A stretch of 64,000 bases of DNA, taken from an uncultured Anaerolineae bacterium. GTDB taxonomy: Bacteria; Chloroflexota; Anaerolineae; J036; Brachytrichaceae. Shown here one piece after another: positions 50,194 to 58,426 of the stretch. Location: contig CALGMA010000008.1 of assembly GCA_937959265.1 (NCBI GenBank), positions 62,001 to 126,000 on the forward strand, given 5' to 3'. Both the position numbers and the translations under genes were made by a program. The notes under the pieces were generated by a model. The model ran no database searches. It saw only the letters and a program-made list of their open reading frames with translations, and was not told the origin of the DNA. Numbering within the stretch: the first letter of the stretch is position 1; each line of letters starts with the position of its first letter.

Positions 50194-51174
50194 ATGGTCG
50201 CCGACGCTCGCACCGTATTCAGCCCGGCCGATCCGCATATCCGGCAGATTGATCCCTGGCGCGATGGCCGCGCCGTCGCCAACCTGCTCGAGACTTCCTT
50301 TCGCGACGAGGCGATGAGTGACGATGGCGTTCGTCTGATTCACGCCTTGCGCAACTACGGCTTGCTGGATGCGCTGGCGCTCGGTGGTGCGACGGGCTTC
50401 GTGTGGATCGAAGAAGGGCAACTGATTGCGAACGCCTCGGTGCAACGCAACTATACGCGGCGGGATACCTGGATCATCGGCAACGTGGCAACCCAGCCGG
50501 CCTACCGCAACCGAGGCATCGGTCGGGCCGTCGTGGAGGCGTGCATCCAATATGCGGCCTCGCGCGGCGCGCGCTATATCGCGTTACAGGCCGACGTCAA
50601 CAACAAGCCGGCGTTGCACCTATATGAGAAACTCGGCTTTCGGCGGTTGGGCGAGGTAACGCACTATCTGCGGCCGGTGGAGCTGAATCTGCCGGGTGAC
50701 GAATCACCACGGCGCACGCGCAAGGCCAAATGGTCGGATCGTGCTGCGGTGTGGGCGCTGGCGCAGCGACATATCCCCGAGCCGTTCACCTTCGCCGAGC
50801 CGTTCGACGCGAACATGTATCGCCTTGGTCCGCACTGGTCATTGCTTAATTCGCTAAACGGGAATGCGCAGCAATGGCGGGTGATGGACGCAGGCCGGCG
50901 TGGGGAGTTGATCGGCGCAGTGCGGACGCGCGCAACCTTCGACGGAAGCTATCATCACCTCGAGGTGCTGCCCAATGCTAGCGCAACCGCCGAGGATGCC
51001 CTTCAGTTGATCGCGAGTGGCCTGTGCCGGCTGGGAGATTACGCGACTAAGCCAATCTATGCCGCGCATGTACGCATTGACGAGACGCCCCACGTGGCGT
51101 TGCAGGCCGCCGGCTTTCGCCTCACGCGCACGCTCGTTCACATGCGGCTTGCGCTGGACGAGTGCGAAGACTGA
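50194..51174 (+). CDS. GNAT-family N-acetyltransferase, possibly two-domain
   Basis: The 326-residue protein has one clear GNAT domain in its first half, with the acetyl-CoA loop VATQPAYRNRGIGRAVVEAC (about residues 93-112) and the following ALHLYEKLGFRRLGEV. The second half (from about residue 170) has a similar length and strand pattern but no clear Q/RxxGxG/A loop, so it may be a degenerate second GNAT domain. The acceptor is unknown. The gene precedes mutM by 18 bases and is probably co-transcribed with it. Confidence 0.82.
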   Translation: MVADARTVFSPADPHIRQIDPWRDGRAVANLLETSFRDEAMSDDGVRLIHALRNYGLLDALALGGATGFVWIEEGQLIANASVQRNYTRRDTWIIGNVATQPAYRNRGIGRAVVEACIQYAASRGARYIALQADVNNKPALHLYEKLGFRRLGEVTHYLRPVELNLPGDESPRRTRKAKWSDRAAVWALAQRHIPEPFTFAEPFDANMYRLGPHWSLLNSLNGNAQQWRVMDAGRRGELIGAVRTRATFDGSYHHLEVLPNASATAEDALQLIASGLCRLGDYATKPIYAAHVRIDETPHVALQAAGFRLTRTLVHMRLALDECED

Positions 51175-51192
51175 CGCGCTGTCGCTGGCCCC

Positions 51193-52035
51193 ATGCCCGA
51201 GCTGCCAGAAGTCGAGACCGTAGCACGCATACTGCGCGAGGGCGCTCCCAACGGCACGTTACCGCTCGTGGGTCGCACTATCCGATCCGCCAAAGTGCTC
51301 TGGCCGCGCGAGGTAGCCAGCCCAACGCCGCACGCGTTTGCGCGCCGGATCGCCGGTTCGCGCGTGCAATCCGTCGGACGCTACGGCAAGTATCTCCTGA
51401 TCGGCCTGCGCGGCGCCGGCGATGGCGCAGATGCGCTTAGCTTGCTCGTTCATCTCAGGATGAGCGGGCGGCTGGAGGTCGTCTCGCGTTCGGAAGCGTT
51501 TACCCCGCATGCGCGCTTGGTGTGGCTGCTGGACGATGACTTAGCGTTGCGCTTTGAAGACGCGCGCAAGTTCGGTCGTGTCTGGCTGGTTGATGACCCC
51601 GCCGAAGTCATCGGCAAGCTAGGCCCGGATGCGATTGACATAAAATATGAAGAGTTCGTCTCTCGCCTACGCACCCGGTTCGGCGCGTTGAAGCCGCTCC
51701 TGCTTGATCAGACTTTTATCGCCGGCATCGGTAACATTTATGCCGACGAGGCGTTGCACCTTGCCCGCCTGCATCCCCTGCGCACTGCCGATTCTCTCTC
51801 AGAGGATGAGGCAGTTCGCCTCTACGCAGCGATCCGTCAGGTTTTATTAGAGGGCATCGCGGCCAACGGCGCCAGCTTCGACTGGGTATATCCCGGCGGC
51901 AAATTCCAAGAGAACTTCAAAGTCTATGGCCGAACCGGTCAACGCTGCCCAACGTGCGATAGCCCAATTAGGCGCATTATCGTGACCCAGCGCAGCACAC
52001 ACTTCTGCCCCGTTTGTCAACCCCCGGCCGGCTGA
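51193..52035 (+). CDS. mutM: Formamidopyrimidine-DNA glycosylase MutM (Fpg)
   Basis: The 280-residue protein starts with the catalytic N-terminus MPELPEVETVARIL, whose Pro2 is the nucleophile and Glu3 the acid. It has LLVHLRMSGRLEV, the helix-two-turn-helix FIAGIGNIYADEALHLARLH and a C-terminal zinc finger with CPTCDSPIRRIIVTQRSTHF then CPVC. It removes 8-oxoguanine and formamidopyrimidines and nicks the site. All catalytic and zinc residues are present. It lies 18 bases after the GNAT gene and is followed by 187 bases of AT-rich leader for the mevalonate genes. Confidence 0.96.
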   Translation: MPELPEVETVARILREGAPNGTLPLVGRTIRSAKVLWPREVASPTPHAFARRIAGSRVQSVGRYGKYLLIGLRGAGDGADALSLLVHLRMSGRLEVVSRSEAFTPHARLVWLLDDDLALRFEDARKFGRVWLVDDPAEVIGKLGPDAIDIKYEEFVSRLRTRFGALKPLLLDQTFIAGIGNIYADEALHLARLHPLRTADSLSEDEAVRLYAAIRQVLLEGIAANGASFDWVYPGGKFQENFKVYGRTGQRCPTCDSPIRRIIVTQRSTHFCPVCQPPAG

Positions 52036-52051
52036 TCTCTATTCAGCTTGT

Positions 52052-52201
52052 GCTAAATTTCACTATCAAAATCTATCTCCCCGAATAAGCCTGCGAACCT
52101 TGCCTGCTTTTGATAGGACGGCGGACCTAAAATGCCGTCTAATAGTGAAGATTTAGCCTGTCCGTGTCTGGGTAGGCGGAAATAACCCAAACATATTTGG
52201 G
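52052..52201 (+). promoter_or_regulatory. Structured leader of the HMG-CoA synthase operon
   Basis: GCTAAATTTCACTAT (52052-52066) is an inverted copy, with one extra base, of ATAGTGAAGATTTAGC (52142-52157). CTATCAAAA (52063-52071) also pairs perfectly with TTTTGATAG (52108-52116), overlapping the first arm by four bases, so the two stems compete. A small GACGGC/GCCGTC hairpin lies at 52117-52139, and CCCAAA/TTTGGG with a 4-base loop lies at 52186-52201. The region is much more AT-rich than its surroundings. It may be a regulatory leader or a decayed small mobile element. Confidence 0.5.
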
Positions 52202-52222
52202 ATAAATTTGGGAAATTGCGAT

Positions 52223-53287
52223 ATGACACTGATGAAGCCGGTGAAGCCGGTTGGAATAACGGGTTATGGTGCATACGTGCCGCGGTATCGGTTGGCAGGG
52301 CAAGCGATATCAGAGTTATGGACCGGAGGCAATGTCGTGCCGCCGGTGAGCGAAAAAGCGGTACCTGGACTGGACGAGGATGTTGCCACAATGAGCATCG
52401 AGGCGGCGCGCAATGCCATCACGCGCGCCGGCTATGCTGACCCCGGATTCAGCCTAGCCGGTCTGGGTGCGGTCTGGGTGGGTAGCGAATCGCATCCTTA
52501 TGCCGTAAAGCCTACGAGTACGATCGTTGCCGAGGCCATCGGTGCCACGCCCTACACCCAGGCCGCCGACTGGCAATTCGCCTGCAAAGCAGGCACGGAG
52601 GCCATCCAGGCAGCGATTGGCTTTGTCGGCAGCGGCATGGCGGCCTATGCGCTGGCGATCGGGATGGACGCAGCACAAGGGCGGCCGGGCGACGCGCTGG
52701 AATACACCGCTGGCGCAGGCGGGGCTGCCTTCGTCATCGGCCCAGCCGAGCACGCGCTGGTCGAGATCGAGGGGTCTGTGTCGTATGTCACCGACACGCC
52801 GGACTTCTGGCGGCGGCAATACGAGAAGTTCCCGGAGCACGCCGGACGCTTCACCGGCGAGCCGGCCTACTTTCATCACATCACTTCGTCCGTTACAGCA
52901 CTGCTGCAGGCCATGAACCTCTCGGCGCGCGATTTCGCGTATGCTGTCTTTCACCAGCCCAACGTCAAGTTCCCGCTCAAAGTGGGCGAGGAGCTGGGCT
53001 TCGCACGCGAGCAATTGCGCCCGGGCTTGCTGGTCAACGAGATCGGCAACACGTATGCCGGTTCTTCGGTCATCGGGTTGACGGCCATCCTGGATATTGC
53101 GCAGCCGGGCGATCGCATCCTGCTGGCTTCGTTCGGCAGCGGCGCGGGTAGCGATGCGTTCTGCCTGCGCGTCAGAAAGGTTATTCCGGCAAAGCATGTG
53201 TGGACGACACGCGAATACGTGCAACGGCGCACGCCGATCGATTACGCACAGTATTCGCGGATGAAGGGGAACTACAAGTTGAATTAG
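52223..53287 (+). CDS. Hydroxymethylglutaryl-CoA synthase, archaeal type
   Basis: The 354-residue protein has the thiolase-fold HMG-CoA synthase pattern with [34 protein letters not shown], the catalytic Cys121 in [17 protein letters not shown] and the His in [20 protein letters not shown]. The compact length and [17 protein letters not shown] forms match archaeal enzymes rather than eukaryotic or Gram-positive ones. It condenses acetyl-CoA with acetoacetyl-CoA. The ATG at 52223 is used; an ATG at 52232 is also possible. Thiolase and DUF35 genes follow, as in archaea, where the three proteins form one complex. Confidence 0.92.
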   Translation: MTLMKPVKPVGITGYGAYVPRYRLAGQAISELWTGGNVVPPVSEKAVPGLDEDVATMSIEAARNAITRAGYADPGFSLAGLGAVWVGSESHPYAVKPTSTIVAEAIGATPYTQAADWQFACKAGTEAIQAAIGFVGSGMAAYALAIGMDAAQGRPGDALEYTAGAGGAAFVIGPAEHALVEIEGSVSYVTDTPDFWRRQYEKFPEHAGRFTGEPAYFHHITSSVTALLQAMNLSARDFAYAVFHQPNVKFPLKVGEELGFAREQLRPGLLVNEIGNTYAGSSVIGLTAILDIAQPGDRILLASFGSGAGSDAFCLRVRKVIPAKHVWTTREYVQRRTPIDYAQYSRMKGNYKLN

Positions 53288-53345
53288 CCCTGGTTCCGAT
53301 ACGACGCTGAGGGCTTGGATCGAGAACCTGGCACTGAGGAATGTG

Positions 53346-54500
53346 ATGCGAGACGTTTCAATCATTGGGATTGGGCAGACGCCGGTGGGCGAGCACTGGG
53401 ACAAGAGCCTGCGCAAGTTAGGCTTCCAGGCGCTCTACGCGGCGATGAACGATAGTGGGGTCGAGCGGATTGACGCGCTCTACGTCGGCAACATGCTCTC
53501 GGGTGAGTTGACCGGCCAGGAGCACTTGGGCGCGTTGATTGCCGACTTCGCCGGCCTGCGCGGCGTCGAGGCCATCAAGGTCGAGGCGGCCTGTGGCAGC
53601 GGCGCAGCAGCGCTGCGCGTGGGCTATATGGCGGTGGCCAGTGGGTTGCATGACATCGTCGCCTGCGTCGGTGTAGAGAAGATGACCGACCAGCAAAGCG
53701 ACACGGTGACGAGCGCGTTGGCGACGGCGGCGGATGCCGAATACGAGGCGCTGCAGGGGCTGAGCTTTGTGAGCATCAACGCACTGTTGATGCAGCGCTA
53801 CATGCACGAGTATGGCTATAAGAAGGAGGACTTCGCCAACTTTGCCATCACCGCGCATGCCAACGCGATGAACAATCCTTATGCCATGTTCCACACGCCG
53901 ATCACGCGCGAGCAATTTGCAGCGGCTAAGCCGATTGCTGACCCGATCAATTTGCTCGACTCGTCGCCGATCGCCGACGGCGCTGCATGTGTGATCCTGG
54001 CGCCTACGGCGATCGCTAAAGAGTTCACCGGCAAGCCGGTTCGCGTGCGGGCTACGGCCATCGCGACCGATACCCTGGCCGTCCACGATCGGCGCGATCC
54101 GCTCTACCTGGAGGGTGGGGCAATCAGCGCGCAGAAGGCCTACGCCATGGCGAACGTTGGTCCATCGGACATTGACTTATTCGAGGTGCACGATGCGTTC
54201 ACCATTATGAGCGCTCTGTCGCTGGAGGCAGCTGGCTTTGCGCCGCGCGGCCAGGGCGTCCGACTGGCCATGGAGGGTGAGATCGGCTTGAATGGCCGCA
54301 TTCCGATCACCACCATGGGTGGGCTGAAGGCGCGCGGTCATCCGGTTGGCGCGACCGGCATGTATCAGATCGTCGAGGTGGCCGAGCAGCTCCGCGAGGA
54401 AGTCGGCACCAACCAAGTGAAGAATGCGCGGCTGGGCATGGCCCAGAATATCGGCGGCAGCGGCGCAACTGTGGTAACAACGATACTTGAGAGACTGTAA
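53346..54500 (+). CDS. Acetyl-CoA C-acetyltransferase (archaeal-type thiolase)
   Basis: The 384-residue thiolase has the nucleophile Cys83 in IKVEAACGSGAAALRVGYM, the His in IDLFEVHDAFTIMSALSLE and the C-terminal GGLKARGHPVGATGMYQIVE. It makes acetoacetyl-CoA from two acetyl-CoA. The subtype is that of archaeal thiolases, which depend on a neighbouring HMG-CoA synthase to pull the unfavourable reaction forward. GAGGAA stands a few bases before the ATG at 53346; a GTG at 53343 is the alternative. It lies between the HMG-CoA synthase and DUF35 genes with gaps of 58 and 17 bases. Confidence 0.92.
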   Translation: MRDVSIIGIGQTPVGEHWDKSLRKLGFQALYAAMNDSGVERIDALYVGNMLSGELTGQEHLGALIADFAGLRGVEAIKVEAACGSGAAALRVGYMAVASGLHDIVACVGVEKMTDQQSDTVTSALATAADAEYEALQGLSFVSINALLMQRYMHEYGYKKEDFANFAITAHANAMNNPYAMFHTPITREQFAAAKPIADPINLLDSSPIADGAACVILAPTAIAKEFTGKPVRVRATAIATDTLAVHDRRDPLYLEGGAISAQKAYAMANVGPSDIDLFEVHDAFTIMSALSLEAAGFAPRGQGVRLAMEGEIGLNGRIPITTMGGLKARGHPVGATGMYQIVEVAEQLREEVGTNQVKNARLGMAQNIGGSGATVVTTILERL

Positions 54501-54517
54501 CAGGAGAGGATGGAAAG

Positions 54518-55021
54518 ATGGAAGTAGCACGATTTTGGAGGACGACGGGACAACGCTATCGCCTGACCGGCGAGGTATGCCCGAACTGCGGCAAGCGCAT
54601 CTTCCCGCCGCGCGATGTGTGCCCTGTATGCGCGAAGGAGGCGCGGACGCCGTTCACTTTCAGCGGGAAAGGCGAAGTGTATTCGTACAGCACTATCCAC
54701 GTCCCGCCGGAGGGCTTCGGGAAGTTCGCGCCATACACCGTAGCGTTGGTGCGGCTGGCCGAAGGGCCGCTCGTGACTGCGCAACTCACCGACGTAGATG
54801 AAGCCGAGATCTATATCGGCATGCCAGTGGAAATGGTGATGCGCGTGCTGCGTGAGGATGGCGAGCGCGGCATGCTGGTGTATGGCTACAAGTTCCGCCC
54901 GGCACGCCCGGTGCGCGATGACGCCCTGAAGTCTGTTGCTGAACCGGCGCACGTGCCGGAACCGGCAGTGAGCACGCTGGCTGAAGTCAGGCCGGTGGCG
55001 GTGCAGGCCGTAATGGCATGA
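54518..55021 (+). CDS. DUF35 zinc-ribbon/OB-fold scaffold protein
   Basis: The 167-residue protein has the DUF35 layout: an N-terminal helix (EVARFWRTTGQRYRLTGEVC), a rubredoxin-like zinc ribbon with CPNCGKRIFPPRDVCPVC (about residues 24-41), an OB-fold with STIHVPPEGFGKFAPYTVAL and VTAQLTDVDEAEIYIGMPVE, and a disordered tail. In archaea DUF35 bridges thiolase and HMG-CoA synthase and binds CoA in a shared channel. Gene order and spacing here suggest the same complex. It is the last gene of the operon; 162 bases later a terminator separates it from the convergent minus-strand block. Confidence 0.9.
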   Translation: MEVARFWRTTGQRYRLTGEVCPNCGKRIFPPRDVCPVCAKEARTPFTFSGKGEVYSYSTIHVPPEGFGKFAPYTVALVRLAEGPLVTAQLTDVDEAEIYIGMPVEMVMRVLREDGERGMLVYGYKFRPARPVRDDALKSVAEPAHVPEPAVSTLAEVRPVAVQAVMA

Positions 55022-55183
55022 ACGACAGCAGCTTGATCTGGTAAGGGCGCATCTGAAATTTGTCTCGTGAGGAGGTGCGCTTTAACATGCCGACGCATTG
55101 CCTTTGCCTACGCGATGGGCATTGATAAGCTCTTAGCGTGAGTTGAGCCAGCAAGTTGATATTATTCAACCGCCCCCTTCATT

Positions 55184-55211
55184 AAGAGACGGGACCGAAA
55201 CCCGTCTCTTT
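55184..55211. terminator. Bidirectional terminator between convergent operons
   Basis: AAGAGACGGG (55184-55193) pairs perfectly with CCCGTCTCTT (55201-55210) around a 7-base loop. A short TTT follows on the plus strand and TTAAT on the minus strand. It serves the mevalonate operon and the signalling block, whose last stop is at 55212. Confidence 0.8.
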
Positions 55212-56366
55212 CTATGTTGGTGGCAGACGCGAGCCGCAACTGCGGCAGAACTTCTCTGTGCCCAGGATCGGCGCGCCGCATGTTGGACAGACGCGCCGCA
55301 GGGTAGGCGAGGGCGATGACGGCGGCACTGGTGCAGGAGGAGGGGAAACCTTCGGGGATGGTGATTGCGGCGGAATAGGCGGTGGCGCGGCCACGACGGG
55401 TGGTGGCTTCACCGGCGCAGGTATAACCGGCGCGGGTGGAGGAGCGGGTGAGGGTGCTGCCGGCGCAGGAGCGGATGCCGGTGGGGGAGCAGGAGGTGGC
55501 TCGGGATTCAAACGTTGCGTCGGTTGAACCGGCCCACTAGCAGCTGGCGCCAGGTAAGGATTGGGCGTCATCGGCACGCCGTTCGCAGTTACTTGCGCCT
55601 GGAGCATGGCAGCCTGGGCGAGTTGGCGCGGGTTCAGGCCAGGCTTCCGCGCGGCGAGCGTCGCGCCGAGCATAGCGACGACTGCGCCGATCAAGCCCAC
55701 GCCACTGGCGATCACCGGCGTGCGCGTGTCAATCAAATTGATCACCCCCACGCGCAGCTCGGGCAGTTTGTCATTCACCGAGACGCCGAGCCCGGGGAAG
55801 CCGGCGGCGTTCTGCGCCAACGAAGCGTTGATCACCGCGTCCAGTCGCTCGCTCAGATAGAGCATCGAACCGGCGGTAGTAGCGGAAGCCAGCAATGTGA
55901 GCGCGATCAGCGTGACACCCTTGACCAACTGCTCGCCGAAGTATCCCCGGCTGAGCGCCACAATGATGGCCATGAAGAGCGCCAGCGCCGGCAGCGCGAA
56001 GAACGCCACCTGGAACGGCATGACCAAGCCGGGGAGCGACTCAGTTTGGGCGGCGAGGTCGCGAAGGTAACCTTGCTGTCGCTCTCCAACGTCATATTGG
56101 CTGATCAGCCGCTCGCCGCCTTCCTGCTTCTGAAGCTCGCCGATGAGCGCCGCGGTCTTCGCGGGAATCGTCGCCAGGCCGTTCGCCATCATCAGCGCCT
56201 CGTAACCCGTCACGTTCAGGAAGATCGGCTGACTATCGGCCATTAGGTTGATCTGCAACCGGGCAAACGTGCGCGTGGGTAGCCACACTAAGACGGCCAT
56301 CGCCAGCGCGACGGTGATGCAGCCCAGCGCGCAGATCAAGTTGTTGATGAAACGAATCACTCCCAC
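55212..56366 (-). CDS. Membrane protein with Pro-rich linker and C-terminal zinc ribbon
   Basis: The 384-residue protein has a first membrane helix at residues 10-30, an extracytoplasmic helical part, and three more membrane segments (VAFFALPALALFMAIIVALS, GVTLIALTLLASATTAGSML, VIASGVGLIGAVVAMLGATL). A linker of about 100 residues, mostly Pro and Ala, leads to a zinc ribbon CPTCGAPILGTEKFCRSC at the very end. The family is not recognised. The gene is the last of a minus-strand block of kinases and FHA proteins, 18 bases after a Ser/Thr kinase, so it may be a substrate or an adaptor. That role is inferred from position. Confidence 0.75.
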   Translation of the reverse strand: MGVIRFINNLICALGCITVALAMAVLVWLPTRTFARLQINLMADSQPIFLNVTGYEALMMANGLATIPAKTAALIGELQKQEGGERLISQYDVGERQQGYLRDLAAQTESLPGLVMPFQVAFFALPALALFMAIIVALSRGYFGEQLVKGVTLIALTLLASATTAGSMLYLSERLDAVINASLAQNAAGFPGLGVSVNDKLPELRVGVINLIDTRTPVIASGVGLIGAVVAMLGATLAARKPGLNPRQLAQAAMLQAQVTANGVPMTPNPYLAPAASGPVQPTQRLNPEPPPAPPPASAPAPAAPSPAPPPAPVIPAPVKPPPVVAAPPPIPPQSPSPKVSPPPAPVPPSSPSPTLRRVCPTCGAPILGTEKFCRSCGSRLPPT

Positions 56367-56384
56367 AGCCCCGATTTTAAACTG

Positions 56385-58367
56385 CTACGGCAGGTTGCCT
56401 GCGACGATGACGTAGTAGCGGCGCACTGGAAAGAATTGCTGATCGCGGTGGCTGGTCTCGGCCTCGCTCGGCGCGACGAGCGCGTTGCAGGGGCGATCGT
56501 TTGCCCGCGCGCTGGTCATTGCGACACGAATGTCCACGACCACGGTTTTTGTGTCAACCCTGGGAGTGACGCGCGCATGGATATAGTGTTGCTTGCCCGG
56601 CTCCCAGTTCAGGAAGTACGACTCGGCGACGGGGTAGGTGATGGGCGTCTGCGACGGTTTGCAGGTGCTGTAGGACACCATCTGGTTGCAGCGGTTCTTG
56701 GGCGTAATGACGCGGGCGTAGGACTCGGTGTTGAAGATGCAGTTGTCCGGCTCGACGTTGACGATGTTGTTGTCTACGTTGAGCAGTTCGATCGCCTCGG
56801 CTTCCTGGAAGGAGATGGTGATCGAGCCGGCCTCGGCCATTGCGCCGCCGGCGTTGCTGCCCCAGACGATCACATCGAACGGCTGGCCGGGCTGGAAGGT
56901 GCCGGGAATGGCGACGCCGTCAATGCGCGGCTGCGGCAGGTCGCCTGTGCCTTTGCTCGGTGCGAGCACGATGACGACCGTCGGTGACGGCGTGGGCGTC
57001 GGGCTAGGCGTCGGCGTCACGGTCGGCGTACGCGTGGGCGTGGCCGTTGCCGTAGCCGTAGCCGTCGGTGTTGCTGTGGGTGTGCGCGTGGGTGTGGGCG
57101 ATGGCGTCGGAGTAGGTGAGGTTGTTGGTGTCGGTGGTGTCGGTGGTATCAATGGTGTCGATGAGGTTGGCGGTGTCACAGTTGACTCGTCGGCGGTGGG
57201 CGGGACAACGACTGGCGCCTCAAGCGGCGTAGGTGTAGCCCTGGGCGTATTCGTGGGTCGTGGCGTCGGTGTGACGGTCGGTCTGGGTGTGGCGGTGTTG
57301 GTCGGCGCTGGTGTGGCCGTCGGTGTAGGTGTGTCGGTCGGCATCAATGTGTGCGTCGGTGCAGGGGATGCGGCAGCCGTGAGTTCATCTGCATTCGCGC
57401 TGCCGGCCAGCGCCGATGTGCCGGGCAGCGCATCTGGCAGCGTGATGCCGAATGCACTGCTCAGCATCAGCCCGATGCCGGCGCACAGCAGCAGGCTGAT
57501 CACGATAGCGGTGAAGCTCAGGCCAATCCGCGCGCGCTTGCTGAGCGAGGCCAGCCCTTTGCGATGTAGCGCTTTGCGGAATTCCTCAACGGTCTGAAAG
57601 CGTTTGCCGATCTCGACCTGAGTTGCTTTAGCGATGGCATCGGCGACGGCTGGGCTGACCGCTTTTAAGTCGCCATGCACGCGGTCGGCGCGCGGTAGCA
57701 CAAACGGGGTCAAGCTCGGGTCGTAGCCGGTCAGCGCATGCAGCAAGGTGGCACCCAGCGAATAAATGTCGCTGTAGGGACCGGTCTGCCCTTTGCCGTG
57801 TTGCTCCGGCGGCGCGTAGCCCGCTGTGCCGAACGGCTCGGTATCCGACGTTTTGCCCTGCTTGAACGTGCGGGCGATGCCGAAGTCAATCAGCTTGATC
57901 CGGTCGCCGGCGGTGAAGATGATGTTGCTGGGCGTGAGGTCGCGATAGATCACCGGCGGCGACTGTGTGTGCAGGTAGGTGAGCACGTCGCACAGTTGGT
58001 CGGCCAGATCCAGCACCTGCTCTTCCGGCAGGCCGTACCACTGGCCCACCATGCGTTCGGCCAGCGTTTCGCCCTGGATGTACTCGGTGACGAGGATGGG
58101 TTTGTCGTCCTCGCTAACAAAGTAGTCTATGACTTGAACAATGCCGGGGTGACTGAGCTGCGACAGCATGCGAGCCGTCGTCTCGAACTGGCGCCGAGCG
58201 GCATCGGCGTCGGAAGACATGCCGATGCCGAGTTTGAACACCTTGACCACGACTTGCCGGTTGAACGTGCGCTTGTCGGCAGCCAGGTAGATCGTTGATT
58301 GTCCTCCGTCGGCCATCCAGCGGAGGATTTCGTAACGATCGTTGAGAATCGTTCCCGGGGTCAGCAT
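56385..58367 (-). CDS. Receptor-like Ser/Thr protein kinase with Thr-Pro stalk and extracellular domain
   Basis: The 660-residue protein has a cytoplasmic kinase domain (about 10-275): glycine loop MADGGQSTIY, Lys42 in VVVKVF, catalytic loop VIYRDLTPSNIIF, metal motif LIDFGIARTF and GTAGYAPPEQHG. A membrane helix lies near residue 290. A stalk of about 130 residues follows, made of TPTPT/TATAT repeats, and then an extracellular beta domain with paired Cys. The catalytic loop has Tyr for the usual His of HRD, as in PKA, and Thr in place of the usual Lys two residues after Asp; both are also found in the neighbouring kinase. It probably senses an external ligand and phosphorylates cytoplasmic FHA partners. 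The zinc-ribbon membrane-protein gene follows after 18 bases. Confidence 0.88.
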   Translation of the reverse strand: MLTPGTILNDRYEILRWMADGGQSTIYLAADKRTFNRQVVVKVFKLGIGMSSDADAARRQFETTARMLSQLSHPGIVQVIDYFVSEDDKPILVTEYIQGETLAERMVGQWYGLPEEQVLDLADQLCDVLTYLHTQSPPVIYRDLTPSNIIFTAGDRIKLIDFGIARTFKQGKTSDTEPFGTAGYAPPEQHGKGQTGPYSDIYSLGATLLHALTGYDPSLTPFVLPRADRVHGDLKAVSPAVADAIAKATQVEIGKRFQTVEEFRKALHRKGLASLSKRARIGLSFTAIVISLLLCAGIGLMLSSAFGITLPDALPGTSALAGSANADELTAAASPAPTHTLMPTDTPTPTATPAPTNTATPRPTVTPTPRPTNTPRATPTPLEAPVVVPPTADESTVTPPTSSTPLIPPTPPTPTTSPTPTPSPTPTRTPTATPTATATATATPTRTPTVTPTPSPTPTPSPTVVIVLAPSKGTGDLPQPRIDGVAIPGTFQPGQPFDVIVWGSNAGGAMAEAGSITISFQEAEAIELLNVDNNIVNVEPDNCIFNTESYARVITPKNRCNQMVSYSTCKPSQTPITYPVAESYFLNWEPGKQHYIHARVTPRVDTKTVVVDIRVAMTSARANDRPCNALVAPSEAETSHRDQQFFPVRRYYVIVAGNLP

Positions 58368-58426
58368 CTACGTTGGGCAATTGTCGCACAACGAACCGGC
58401 TCAAAGCCGGTCGGCTGAGGCGGGCC

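Noticed and set aside
57000..57370. Periodic GTGGGTGTGGG-like sequence considered as a CRISPR array or minisatellite
   Set aside because: No constant repeat/spacer pattern; it is the antisense of Thr-Pro-rich codons in the kinase stalk.
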